This document shows positions 43,041-51,968 of a DNA stretch of 64,000 bases, in pieces. Below the pieces are notes generated by a model, which searched no databases, was not told the DNA's origin, and saw nothing but the letters and a program-made list of their open reading frames with translations. The first letter of the stretch is position 1; every line of letters starts with the position of its first letter. Made by a program: the position numbers and the translations under genes. The DNA comes from Cellulosimicrobium terreum (lineage in GTDB: Bacteria > Actinomycetota > Actinomycetes > Actinomycetales > Cellulomonadaceae). Where the stretch lies: assembly GCA_014803435.1 (NCBI GenBank), contig JACYFD010000001.1:1-64000 (forward strand), in the 5' to 3' direction.

Positions 43041-45056
43041 GGAGCAGTCGAGGGCGTCGAACGCGTCGTCGGTGCTCGACGTGACGTCGTCGCCGTCGAT
43101 CGTCGCCGCCCCGGTCACCGTGACCGAGCCCGCCGGGACCGACACCGCGCGCGCCGCGAACGACTGGTACGCGTTCTTCCCCGGCGCGACGTCGGCGAAC
43201 GACTTCTCGCCGTAAGGAGTCGACAGGGTCACGTCCACCGGCACGTCCACAGCGCCGCCCGCGATGTTGGTCGCGCGTACCGCCACGTAGGCCTTGCCCG
43301 CCAGGCAGCGCGGCGAGACCTCGACCGCGAGGTCCAGCTCCGGCTCCGCGTCGAGCGCGGGGAGGACGACCTGCTGCCGCTCCTCCTCGTTGCCCGCCGC
43401 GTCGGTGGCCGCGAACTCGATGACCTGCTCCTCGTCCGTCAGCGCGCGCGTGAACGGCTCCGAGTAGGTGCCCCAGAACGTGCCCGGGCCCTCCCACTGG
43501 ACCTTGTCCACGCCCGAGCCCGCGTCCTGCGACTCGAGCGTGATCTCCACGCTCGTCCCCAGGTCGCGCACGGTCGCCGTGGTCTCGGGCGCCGTCGCGT
43601 CGACCCGGAGGTCGCGCGACCCCTCGCCGACGTTGCCGTCCGCGTCCGTCGCGCGGACCGCGACCGTGTGGTCACCGTCCTCGGCGATCGCGAACGGTCC
43701 GTCGTACGCCGACCACTCGCCGTCGTCGACGGACACCTCGACCGCGGGCGCGTTGTCCCGGTTGTCGATCGCCGTCACCGTGACGGTCGGGTGCTGGACG
43801 TACCAGCCCGACGTCGCCGGGCCGGGCACCGCGGAGATCGTGACGGTCGGGGCCGTGGTGTCGGGCCCGTCGTCGACCGCGAGGACCCACACCGTGGCCT
43901 CGGCCGCGAGGTCTGTGCCGTCGACGTCGCCGTCGACGAAGAACATGCCGTCGGGCTCGGCGTAGTCCGCCGGCTCGACGTCGTCCCAGGTCACCGGGAT
44001 GCGGCTGTCCATCGAGCCGTCCTCGTACTCCGCGACCACGGTCGCGGGAAGGACGGGCGCGGTCCCCGCGAGCGTCACGACGCTCACGTAGTCCACGGCC
44101 ACGATCTCGCCGGGCTCGCCGTCGCGGACGTGCACGGTGCCGCTCACGGGCTCGACGAGGTCCGGCGACGTGCCCTCGACGTCGAACGAGCCCGCCTCGG
44201 CCACGTCGTCGGCCGTGAGGTCCTCCCAGTCGACGTCGACGGTCTCGACGCGACCGTCGGTGAAGATCGCGTCGATCTCGGCGGGCAGGTCGGGCAGGAC
44301 GCCCACGTCGGTGGGGATGTGCACCGGCGAGTAGTCGATCGGTCCGTTCGGGTCGACGGGTTCCGGCTCCTCGACGCCGCCCGTGCCCCAGACCTCCCAC
44401 TCGGACACGCCGACCCCGGAGTACGACGTCGCGGTCGTCCCGCGCAACGCGTCGAACGTCGCGCGCAGGCGCGTCGTCGTCACCGCGTCGAACGTCGTCT
44501 CGTTGAGCGCGAGCCGCTCCGTGGGAAAGCCGCTGGGGTTCGGCACGTCGACGAACGCCTCGGTGCCGGCGTCCCAGTACTGGAGCTTCCACGATGCCGG
44601 GACGCGGACGTTGTCGCCGTTCGCGTCGGTGCCGTCGGACCAGAACCGCACGACGGAGCGGTCGACCGTGACCGGCGCGGGCCACGAGTACTCGAGCCAC
44701 TGCGTCGCCGGCCGGTCCCCGCTCCAGGTCGCCCAGGTCGCGTCGTGCGCGCCGCCCGTGCTCACGCCGGCGCCGTCGTTCACCGCCTCGACCTTGTTCC
44801 ACGACGCCGTGTAGCTCGCCTCCGGCGCGCCCAGGAGCGCGACGTTCGACGGCTCGGCCACCTCGTCGGCAGCCGCCGAGACCTCGTCGGGCGTCGAGCC
44901 CGACGCCGTCCACGCCACCGCGCCGGCGCCGCCCACCGCGAGCGCGAGGACGGTCACCCCCGCGACGACGCCGCGGCGTCGGGCCGAGTCCTTCCCGCCC
45001 GCGACCGTGCGGTCGCCGAGCGGGATCAGGACGCTGTCGTTCCGCCGTGCCCTCAT
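43038..45056 (-). CDS. Secreted catalysis-free accessory protein: discoidin, Ig-like domains and RCLAG module
   Basis: A 672-residue protein with no recognisable catalytic domain. A hydrophobic segment (GVVAGVTVLALAVGGAGAVA, residues about 30-50) serves as signal or anchor. A discoidin-like carbohydrate-binding domain (about 70-210) follows, then two Big_4-type Ig domains with their DGxxxxxxVxW pattern (225-375), two further Ig-like repeats (380-570), and the RCLAG module from residue 583 ending LDCS. The ATG overlaps the TGA of the upstream GH146-like gene. The enzyme there lacks all these parts, so this product probably supplies binding and localisation functions in trans. Confidence 0.8.
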   Translation of the reverse strand: MRARRNDSVLIPLGDRTVAGGKDSARRRGVVAGVTVLALAVGGAGAVAWTASGSTPDEVSAAADEVAEPSNVALLGAPEASYTASWNKVEAVNDGAGVSTGGAHDATWATWSGDRPATQWLEYSWPAPVTVDRSVVRFWSDGTDANGDNVRVPASWKLQYWDAGTEAFVDVPNPSGFPTERLALNETTFDAVTTTRLRATFDALRGTTATSYSGVGVSEWEVWGTGGVEEPEPVDPNGPIDYSPVHIPTDVGVLPDLPAEIDAIFTDGRVETVDVDWEDLTADDVAEAGSFDVEGTSPDLVEPVSGTVHVRDGEPGEIVAVDYVSVVTLAGTAPVLPATVVAEYEDGSMDSRIPVTWDDVEPADYAEPDGMFFVDGDVDGTDLAAEATVWVLAVDDGPDTTAPTVTISAVPGPATSGWYVQHPTVTVTAIDNRDNAPAVEVSVDDGEWSAYDGPFAIAEDGDHTVAVRATDADGNVGEGSRDLRVDATAPETTATVRDLGTSVEITLESQDAGSGVDKVQWEGPGTFWGTYSEPFTRALTDEEQVIEFAATDAAGNEEERQQVVLPALDAEPELDLAVEVSPRCLAGKAYVAVRATNIAGGAVDVPVDVTLSTPYGEKSFADVAPGKNAYQSFAARAVSVPAGSVTVTGAATIDGDDVTSSTDDAFDALDCS

Positions 45057-47305
45057 GCGAGCCTCGCCTTCCCTGCCGTGACCAGGATCCGCTGTGCGTC
45101 GCGGCGGCTCAGCAGGCCGTCCGCGGTGAACTGCTCGACCGTGCGCTGGACCTTCGAGAGGAAGGCGGCGCGGTCGGCGAAGCCGCCGTCGCCCCACACG
45201 ACGTCGAGGAACGTCGTGCCGTTGGGACGCGCGGCGTTCGCGACGCCGCTGTCCCGGCCCGCGAACACGACGCGCGGCTCCGAGCGCTCGACGTACATGT
45301 GGTACTGCGTGTCGTCACCCGACCACGCGGGCTCGAACGTGAGGTCGCCGAGCCGGAAGTACCCGTCGCCCATGTCGGTGAACGCGCCGTCGAGCGTCCC
45401 GTCCAGCCCCAGGTGGGAGTAGAGCGAGAGCTGGATGTACTCGCGTGACGCGCTGCGCGCCAGGAGCACCGTGGGCCCGTTCTCGATGCTCTGGATCGAC
45501 GGGTTGTCGACCGTCGGGACCGCCCGGATGCTCAGCGGCATCGTCACGTCGACGACGTCCCCCGACGACCACGAGCGCGAGACGCTCACGTACGTCCCCG
45601 GGACGGCGTCGAGCTCCTGGTCCACGCCGTTGACCGCGACGGTGAAGCCCTTGCGCACCCACCCGGGCACGCGGAGCCGCAGGTCGAGCTGACCCGAGCC
45701 GTTCACCGTCAGCCGGCTCGAGCCGACCTTCGGGTACTGCGTCTCCTGGACGACCTCGAACCCCTTGTCCGCCCAGTCGAGCGTCGAGGCGAGGTACAGG
45801 TTCACGTACAACGCGTCGCCCTCGACGGTCCGGAAGTAGATCGAGTCCCGGTACTTCACGTGGTTCTCGAGCCCGGTCCCGCCGCAGCAGGTGCCGGTGT
45901 TGCCGTACTCGCGACGTGTACCAGGGTTGACCCCGTACATGTACGTGACGTCGGGGGACGTGCTCGACTGCGTGTTCCGCTTCGACCCCACGATCTGGTT
46001 GAGCACACCGCGCTCGTAGAACTCCATGTACTTCGGGTCGAGGGAATGGAAGAACAGCAGGCGGCTCAGCTTGAGCATGTTGTAGGTGCCGCACGTCTCT
46101 GCGTTGCGAGCCCCGATGTCGCCCGCGACGGTGTTCGGCGGACCGAACAGCTCGCCCTCGCCGTGCCCGCCGTGCGCGTACGTGCGGCCCGGGACGACCA
46201 TCCCCCAGAATCCCTCGACCGCCTGGCGGTACCGCTCGTCGCCCGTGAGGTCGTACACCTTGAGGTAGCCGGGGAACTGCGGGATGTGCTGGTTCGCGTG
46301 CTTGCCGTTGAGCGTGTCCGTGCCCGCGGCGCTCGCGTCGACGAGCGTGTTGAGGTCGAACAGCTTCGCCGTGTCGACGTACGTGTCCTCGCCGGTGATC
46401 GACGCGATGTCGGCGAGCACCTCGTTCATGCCGCCGTACTCGCCCGCGATGTAGATGCCCCACATGCGGTCGAGCTGGGCCTGCGGCAGGACGGACAGCC
46501 GGCTGTGCACCCACGCGGCCATCGACGACGCGATCTCGAGCGCCTGGTCGGAGCCCGCGAGGCGGTAGGCCTCGAGCAGTCCCGCCATGATCTTGTGGCA
46601 CGTGTAGTACGGCGCCCAGATCTCGCCGTAGGGCGCGTACTGCTCGAGCTGGCTGAACTGCCACTCGCCGTACGCGGCGAGGAAGCCGGGGTGGCTGAAG
46701 CGGTCCATGGCCGCGAGCGCCGCCTGGACCTCGCCGAGGCCGGCGACGACCTGGTCCACCTTGTCCTGGAACACGACCTCGCCGGTGCTCGCGTAGGCGA
46801 GCGACACCATCGACAGGAAGTGGCCGCCGTAGTGCCCGCGCAGCAGGTTCGCGGTCTGCGTGTTGGCGCGGCCGGGGTAGTCGTCCGGGCCCCAGGCCTG
46901 CTCGTTCGCGTGGCCGAAGCCCTCCCAGCCGCCGGGCGCGCTCGCACCCTTGGTGTCCAGGCCCGCGTTGCGCCGGAACACCGCGAGGATGCGGTCGACC
47001 GGGTACTCCCGGGCGAGGTGGAGCATCTGGTCCTGGGACCGGGTCGCGATGCTCGGGGCGAGCGTCACGTCGGACATCGAGAACGGCTCCGCGGTCCAGC
47101 CGTCGAGCGCGATCGAGCGGTCGATCGACCGCAGGAACCCTCGGCTCACGGGCGGTGCGGCGGGGATCACCGCGCGGGGCACGGGTGGTGCGGCGAGGGC
47201 GCTGCCACCACCCGCCAGCGCGACGGCGCCGGCGGTCGCACCGGCGGCCATCGCCCCCAGTCGCAGCACTGACCTGCGGGAATACGTCGAGTCGTGCACG
47301 TGCAT
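45053..47305 (-). CDS. Tat-exported GH146/GH127-like beta-L-arabinofuranosidase
   Basis: A 750-residue (alpha/alpha)6 glycosidase. The twin-arginine signal SRRSVLRLGAMAAGATAGAV (from residue 9) predicts export in folded form. The DUF1680-type barrel includes RGHYGGHFLSMVSLAYA. The zinc-cysteine active site is visible: Glu403 and Cys405 in NAETCGTYNML, Cys473 and Cys474 in GTCCGGTGLENH. ETC plus CCxGTGxENH is the GH146 style; the cysteine nucleophile mechanism is known for this clan. ATG 47305 has AAGGAG 7 bases upstream. No binding domains are present; the coupled next gene carries them. Beta-arabinofuranoside specificity is inferred. Confidence 0.75.
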   Translation of the reverse strand: MHVHDSTYSRRSVLRLGAMAAGATAGAVALAGGGSALAAPPVPRAVIPAAPPVSRGFLRSIDRSIALDGWTAEPFSMSDVTLAPSIATRSQDQMLHLAREYPVDRILAVFRRNAGLDTKGASAPGGWEGFGHANEQAWGPDDYPGRANTQTANLLRGHYGGHFLSMVSLAYASTGEVVFQDKVDQVVAGLGEVQAALAAMDRFSHPGFLAAYGEWQFSQLEQYAPYGEIWAPYYTCHKIMAGLLEAYRLAGSDQALEIASSMAAWVHSRLSVLPQAQLDRMWGIYIAGEYGGMNEVLADIASITGEDTYVDTAKLFDLNTLVDASAAGTDTLNGKHANQHIPQFPGYLKVYDLTGDERYRQAVEGFWGMVVPGRTYAHGGHGEGELFGPPNTVAGDIGARNAETCGTYNMLKLSRLLFFHSLDPKYMEFYERGVLNQIVGSKRNTQSSTSPDVTYMYGVNPGTRREYGNTGTCCGGTGLENHVKYRDSIYFRTVEGDALYVNLYLASTLDWADKGFEVVQETQYPKVGSSRLTVNGSGQLDLRLRVPGWVRKGFTVAVNGVDQELDAVPGTYVSVSRSWSSGDVVDVTMPLSIRAVPTVDNPSIQSIENGPTVLLARSASREYIQLSLYSHLGLDGTLDGAFTDMGDGYFRLGDLTFEPAWSGDDTQYHMYVERSEPRVVFAGRDSGVANAARPNGTTFLDVVWGDGGFADRAAFLSKVQRTVEQFTADGLLSRRDAQRILVTAGKARLA

Positions 47306-47349
47306 CTGTTTACTCCTTGGCACTCGTCTTCGAGCGGGGCCAGCCTCGC

Positions 47350-47391
47350 CGAGGTAGTACCTCGCGGGACTGCGGTACTACGTCGCGGTCA
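47350..47391 (-). repeat. GGTAGTACCG element (copy after GH43 gene)
   Basis: From the stop codon at 47389 the minus strand reads CCGCGACGTAGTACCGCAGT, then CCCGCGAGGTACTACCTCGG. Two facing units can pair through GAGGTA/TACCTC. It fills most of the 83-base gap between the GH43 and GH146-like genes. Confidence 0.7.
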
Positions 47392-50300
47392 GCCGCAGTC
47401 GATCGCGTCGTACGGGACGGCGCGGTCCACGCTCACCTCCTCGCCGTCGAGCGTCGCCGTGCCGGTCACCGTGGCCGACCCGGCCGGCACGGTCGTGGCC
47501 CGCACCGCGAAGGACTGGTACGCGTTCTTCCCCGGGGCGACGGCGGCGACGGACCTCTCGCCGTACGGCGTCGTGAGCACGACGTCGACGGGTACGCCCT
47601 CGGCGCCGTCCGACGTGTTCGTCGCCCGCACGGCCACGAACGCCTTGCCTGCCAGACAGCGGGCCTCGGCCGTCGCGGTGAGCGGGAGCTCCGGCTCGGG
47701 GTCGACCGTGCCCGGGTCGTCCGCGAACGCGCGCCACTCCGTGACGGCGACGGCGGAGTACGTCGTGCCGTTGCCGTTCGCCGTGAACGTCGCGCGGAGC
47801 CGGGACGTGGTGACCGGGTCGAACGTCACGGTGTTGAACGCCGTGGTGCTCGTGCCGTAGCCCGACGGGTTCGTGACCGGGGCCCAGGCCTGCGCGGCCT
47901 CGTCCCAGTACTCCAGGACCCACGAGTCGGGCCGCGCGACGCCGTCACCCGTACCGGGGCTCGAGTCGCTCCAGAACTTCAGCTCGGCGCCCGTGAAGCG
48001 GATCGGCCGCGACCAGTCGTAGCGGGTCCACTGGCTCGCGGGACGGGTGCCCGACCACGTGCCCCAGATCTGCGCCTGGCTCGGGTTCGTCGGGTCCGCG
48101 CCGTCGTTGAGCGCCCCGACGCTGTTCCAGCCCGCCGTGTAGGACGCGCTCGCCGTGCCGATCGGCGCGACGTTGCCGGTGAGCGGCCCCGAGATGTCGG
48201 CGGGGATCGTCACGCTCTTCGGCGTCTCGACGTTCCCGGCCGCGTCGACCGCGCGGAACGACACGCGGTACTGGCTCGAGTCGGGTGCGGCGACCGGGCC
48301 GTCGTACGTCGCCCAGTCCCCCGTGCCGATCGCGTACTCGACGCGCACGACGCCGGACGTGGCGTCCGTCGAGGCCACGGTCACGGTCCGGGCCTCGGGA
48401 TCGAGCGTGCCCGTGCTGACCGGTGCGACCCGGTCGATCCGGACGTCGAGCGACTCCTTGCCGGACTCGTTGCCCGCGCGGTCGGTCGCGGTCGCGACCA
48501 CCGTGTGCTCGCCGTCGCCCGTGACCGGGACCTCGGTCGTGCGGACGTGGTCGGTCGTGGCCGGCTCGCCGTCGTCGACCGTCGTGGCCAGGACGACGCG
48601 GCCGCCCGAGTCGTCGGTCCCGTCGACCCGCACCCGCACGTCGGAGCGGAACCAGCCGTCGCTGCCCGCGCTGCCGAGCGCGGTCAGCGCCACGGTCGGC
48701 GCGGTCTCGTCGCCGGGCGCGGCCTCGGCCGCGATCACCGTGACGTCCGCGGGCACCCGGCCGCCCGCGTACCCGAGCACGGAACCCTCGACGGCGAACG
48801 TGCCGGGCGCGGCGACGTCGTCGGCGGTGACCTCGTCCCAGAACGCCGGGACCTGCAGGGTCTCGCCACCGGGGTAGGTCACCTCGACCGTGCCGGGCAG
48901 GTCGGTCTCGCCGACCTCGACGGTCACGGCCGGCGGCTCGACGGCGTCGGGCTGGGCCGCGAGGACCTTCCACTCCTCGACCGCGACGGCCGAGTACGTG
49001 CTGCCGTTGGTCGAGGCGTCGAACACGGCCCGGACCTGCGTCGTCGTCACCGCGTCGAACGTGGTGTCCTGGTAGCCGCTCGTGCCCGTCCCGTACGCGC
49101 TCGGGTTCGCCACGTCGACCCACGACCCGCCGCCCGCAGCGTCCCAGTACTGGATGCGCCACGACGCAGGCGCCGCGACACCGACACCGGTGCCCTGCGG
49201 CTGGTCGTTCCAGAACTCGATCTGCGAGCCCGTCAGCCGCCTCGGCTGGTCCCACGTGTACTGCACCCACTGCTGGGGCGGGTTGTTGCCCGTCCACGTG
49301 CCCCACATGTCCGGGGGCAGCGGGTTGGGGCGCACCAGCTCGTCGTTGAGCGCCTTGACCCAGTACTGGGTCGGTACCGGGTTGTTGGAGACCGTGACCG
49401 TGGCCTCCTGCGCGACGTTCGCCCGCGGGGTCAGGTCCGGGGTCTCGGCCGGTGTCGTCACGACGCGCTTCATGCGCGCGGGGCTCTGGGTGTCGTCCCA
49501 CTCGACACGGTCGATCGCGACCGAGCGGCGGAAGTGGTTGCCGCCCTCGGCGTCGGCCGTGTGGTAGGCGATCCACCACTCGCCGTCGAACTCGAGGATT
49601 CCCGGGTGGCTGGTCGTGGACGAGACCGGCGCGAGCATCGTGCCGCGATAGGTCCACGGCCCCTCCGGCGACGACGCCGTGCCGTAGGCGATGCACGCGT
49701 GATAGTTCGCCGGCGTGCACTGCGAGGTGGGGCCCGCGTTGTTGCCCGCGTACGCCATGTAGTACGTGCCGTTGCGCTCGAACGCCCACGCGGCCTCGAA
49801 GAAGCCCGTGAGACCGGTGACCGTGCGGACGCTGCCGACCGGGGTCTTCATGTCCTGCTCGAGCTCGAGCATGCGGAGGTTGCCGAAGCTGCCCCACCAC
49901 ACGTAGACGCGGGCGTCCTCACCTTCGCCGTCGATCAGGATCGTCGGGTCGATGTTGTGGATCGTGTTCGCGGTCGGGACACGCTGGGAGATGATCGGCG
50001 CGCCGACGTGGTCGACCCACGGGCCGGTCGGCGAGTCGGACACGGCGACACCGATGCCGAACTTGTCCGACGCCGGGCTGTCCGCCTCGTTCACCGGGAC
50101 GTACCAGTAGTAGCGGTCGTCCACGCCCTGCACGACCTGGCCCGCGTACGCGCGGCCGGGCGTCGCCCAGTCGAAGACCTCCTCGGGCCGCATGAGCGAC
50201 GGGTAGTGCGTCCACTCGCCGGCGTCGACGTCGGAGGTCGAGAACGCGCCCCACTCGTTCATGATGAAGTCGTTGCGGGTCGGGCCCGCCTCGTCGTGAC

Positions 50301-50583
50301 CCGTGTAGATGAACAGCTGGTCCTCGGCGGTCTCGTTGCCGGGCGCGCCCGCCGGGACGACGAGCGGCGCCGGGTCGGCCGAGTAGTAGCTGCCGTCGTC
50401 GAGGATCGGGTTGTCGGTGCTCGTGAACGTGTACGAGTCGGCGGCGGACGCGGGCCCGGCCGACACCGCGACGGTGGCGAGGGCGAGCGGGGCGGCGAGG
50501 GTCAGCGCGAGGCTGCCGGCGAGCGCACCGCTGCGTGCGCGCGCTCGCGTCCCCGGGCGACCCGCCGTGCGGTCGGTGGTCAT
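47389..50583 (-). CDS. Secreted GH43-family glycosidase with discoidin, Ig-like domains and RCLAG module
   Basis: A 1064-residue exported enzyme. The signal is GALAGSLALTLAAPLALATV with ASA cleavage near 48. The five-bladed propeller spans about 50-385: SYYSADPAPLVV (base Asp about 69), NIDPTILID (Asp about 212), and GFFEAAWAFERNGTYYMAYAG split as acid Glu about 262. Discoidin-like domains lie at about 389-550 and 804-960, separated by a Big_4-type domain and Ig-like repeats. The RCLAG module begins near 975 and ends IDCG. GH43 usually attacks alpha-L-arabinofuranosides or xylosides. AGGAG precedes ATG 50583. A LacI-type operator is at 50863. Confidence 0.85.
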   Translation of the reverse strand: MTTDRTAGRPGTRARARSGALAGSLALTLAAPLALATVAVSAGPASAADSYTFTSTDNPILDDGSYYSADPAPLVVPAGAPGNETAEDQLFIYTGHDEAGPTRNDFIMNEWGAFSTSDVDAGEWTHYPSLMRPEEVFDWATPGRAYAGQVVQGVDDRYYWYVPVNEADSPASDKFGIGVAVSDSPTGPWVDHVGAPIISQRVPTANTIHNIDPTILIDGEGEDARVYVWWGSFGNLRMLELEQDMKTPVGSVRTVTGLTGFFEAAWAFERNGTYYMAYAGNNAGPTSQCTPANYHACIAYGTASSPEGPWTYRGTMLAPVSSTTSHPGILEFDGEWWIAYHTADAEGGNHFRRSVAIDRVEWDDTQSPARMKRVVTTPAETPDLTPRANVAQEATVTVSNNPVPTQYWVKALNDELVRPNPLPPDMWGTWTGNNPPQQWVQYTWDQPRRLTGSQIEFWNDQPQGTGVGVAAPASWRIQYWDAAGGGSWVDVANPSAYGTGTSGYQDTTFDAVTTTQVRAVFDASTNGSTYSAVAVEEWKVLAAQPDAVEPPAVTVEVGETDLPGTVEVTYPGGETLQVPAFWDEVTADDVAAPGTFAVEGSVLGYAGGRVPADVTVIAAEAAPGDETAPTVALTALGSAGSDGWFRSDVRVRVDGTDDSGGRVVLATTVDDGEPATTDHVRTTEVPVTGDGEHTVVATATDRAGNESGKESLDVRIDRVAPVSTGTLDPEARTVTVASTDATSGVVRVEYAIGTGDWATYDGPVAAPDSSQYRVSFRAVDAAGNVETPKSVTIPADISGPLTGNVAPIGTASASYTAGWNSVGALNDGADPTNPSQAQIWGTWSGTRPASQWTRYDWSRPIRFTGAELKFWSDSSPGTGDGVARPDSWVLEYWDEAAQAWAPVTNPSGYGTSTTAFNTVTFDPVTTSRLRATFTANGNGTTYSAVAVTEWRAFADDPGTVDPEPELPLTATAEARCLAGKAFVAVRATNTSDGAEGVPVDVVLTTPYGERSVAAVAPGKNAYQSFAVRATTVPAGSATVTGTATLDGEEVSVDRAVPYDAIDCG

Positions 50584-50862
50584 CTGGTCTCCTGATGGTC
50601 GGCGCGAGACGTCGTCGTCTGCTCGCGCGAAGAGAGTGCTGGTGCGGCGGCGGGCCGGGCGGTGGGCCGGCCGGCTCGCGGCGGTGACGTCCCCGCGCCG
50701 GAGCAGGGGGTCGGACACGTCACCGCCGCCGGTGCGGCACCGTCGTGGTGGTGGGAAGGACGTGTGGTGCCGTGCTGCGTCGCGCTCGCGTCGTCACGGG
50801 CGTGCACCTCTCCTCGTCGAGATGGGGCTTGCACGGCAAAGATGCCACAGGCAGAAACGTCT

Positions 50863-50880
50863 CCGCAATGGTTTTCGGTC
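50863..50880 (-). promoter_or_regulatory. LacI-type operator upstream of the GH43 gene
   Basis: On the minus strand the site reads GACCGAAAACCATTGCGG, identical over 18 bases to the site at 56818. A TTGCGG that could serve as -35 overlaps its end, with CATCTT 18 bases further. It lies about 280 bases before the GH43 start; the remainder of 50584-51000 shows no gene. Confidence 0.7.
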
Positions 50881-51000
50881 TCACGTGACCGCGGCTCGCT
50901 CCGGGCTCAGGGCGCCGCAGAGCCGCTCGAGCCTAGGATCGTTGCGCTCTCGCCGTTCCCCGCCGAACCCGCGCGACCGGAGGAGGGGAATCTTCCGAAA

Positions 51001-51864
51001 TCAGCCAGCCGAGTTTTCGGTGTTGGTCGGGTCGATCGGTGCACCCGACAGGTCGCACGGGGGCTCGACTTCGGTCCCCGACGCGTCCGCCTCGATCCGG
51101 AGGAGGTCGAGCGTGCGTTCCATGGCGGTCGGCTGCAGCTTGCCGACCTCGTGCCCGTGCGGGTGGTCGAAGAAGGCCAGCAGGCACAGCAGCAGCGTGA
51201 TGACGAGCGCGACGCTCCCCATGAGGACGCCCTGCGTGGCGGCGAGCTCCGTCGAGTCGGCGAAGAAGAGCATGAAGACGAAGATCGTGGCCGAGACCAC
51301 GAAGAGGACCAGCCACAGCGGGATGGGGATGAGCCCCTCGGCGCCGTGCACCCGGGACTGGCGAGCCTGCTCGCGGTCGGCCGTCTGGTCCATCCACCGG
51401 TCGTACGCCGACTGCTCGGTGTCCGACGCGGGCACGACGTCGAGCATGGTCCGGACGAGCTCGACGCCCCACGGGTTGACGGCGTCGCCGAGCACGCCGT
51501 CCGCCATCTGCTCCCACTCGCTCCCGACCACCGACCGCGCGTAGCACACGAGCTCGCCGGAGAGCTCGGCGGTGTCCTGCGGGGCGAGGAACTGCGCGGT
51601 CTCGAACTGCTGGACGACGATCTGCGCCTCCTCCTCGGCGCCGCTGCGCGCCTCGTCGTACGACTCGAAGGCGAGGAAGATGATGAAGCCCAGCAGGACC
51701 GAGAACCCGGTGGCGATCACCCCGAAGACTCCGGAGGCCCGGTCGCCGTCGCTGAACCGGCTCCCGGCGGGCGCACCACGGCGCACGAGCAGCATCGCGG
51801 CGACCGCCAGCACGGTCACCGCGACGGACACGCCCGCGCCGACGAGGATGCTCATCTCGTCCAC
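51001..51864 (-). CDS. DUF4239 membrane protein
   Basis: A 287-residue membrane protein with a bestrophin-like DUF4239 layout: helices at about 5-27, 45-65 (FGVIATGFSVLLGFIIFLAF), 180-200 and 215-235, with a soluble ESYDEARSGAEEEAQIVVQQ segment after the second helix. It is transcribed from its own start (GTG 51864 or ATG 51855) within the arabinoside locus but has no evident sugar-related role. A strong terminator after the next gene upstream (51922-51954) separates it from the large glycosidase. Confidence 0.8.
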   Translation of the reverse strand: MDEMSILVGAGVSVAVTVLAVAAMLLVRRGAPAGSRFSDGDRASGVFGVIATGFSVLLGFIIFLAFESYDEARSGAEEEAQIVVQQFETAQFLAPQDTAELSGELVCYARSVVGSEWEQMADGVLGDAVNPWGVELVRTMLDVVPASDTEQSAYDRWMDQTADREQARQSRVHGAEGLIPIPLWLVLFVVSATIFVFMLFFADSTELAATQGVLMGSVALVITLLLCLLAFFDHPHGHEVGKLQPTAMERTLDLLRIEADASGTEVEPPCDLSGAPIDPTNTENSAG

Positions 51865-51921
51865 GGTAGGCCGCGACCGCGCGCGGGTCGTCGTGCAGAA
51901 AGGGTGAGACGGTCAGCCCGC

Positions 51922-51954
51922 GGCGGGGCGGCGGGAGGACCCCGCCGCCCCGCC
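51922..51954 (-). terminator. Hairpin terminator after GH121-like gene 2
   Basis: GGCGGGGCGGCGGG and CCCGCCGCCCCGCC pair around a short AGGA-type loop, 15 bases past the stop codon of the glycosidase gene. It replaces the GGTAGTACCG element found after the other large genes of the locus. Confidence 0.75.
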
Positions 51955-51968
51955 CCGTGGTGCGCTCG

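Noticed and set aside
38264-43084. A 1606-codon open frame on the plus strand
   Set aside because: Antisense shadow of the GH121-like gene 1. It shows no motif, and its composition is that of a complementary strand.
45053-45056. The ATGA overlap as a frameshift splitting one GH146-discoidin protein
   Set aside because: The downstream protein has its own basic N terminus and hydrophobic signal segment, and the catalytic domain upstream is complete, so two genes are more likely than a broken one.
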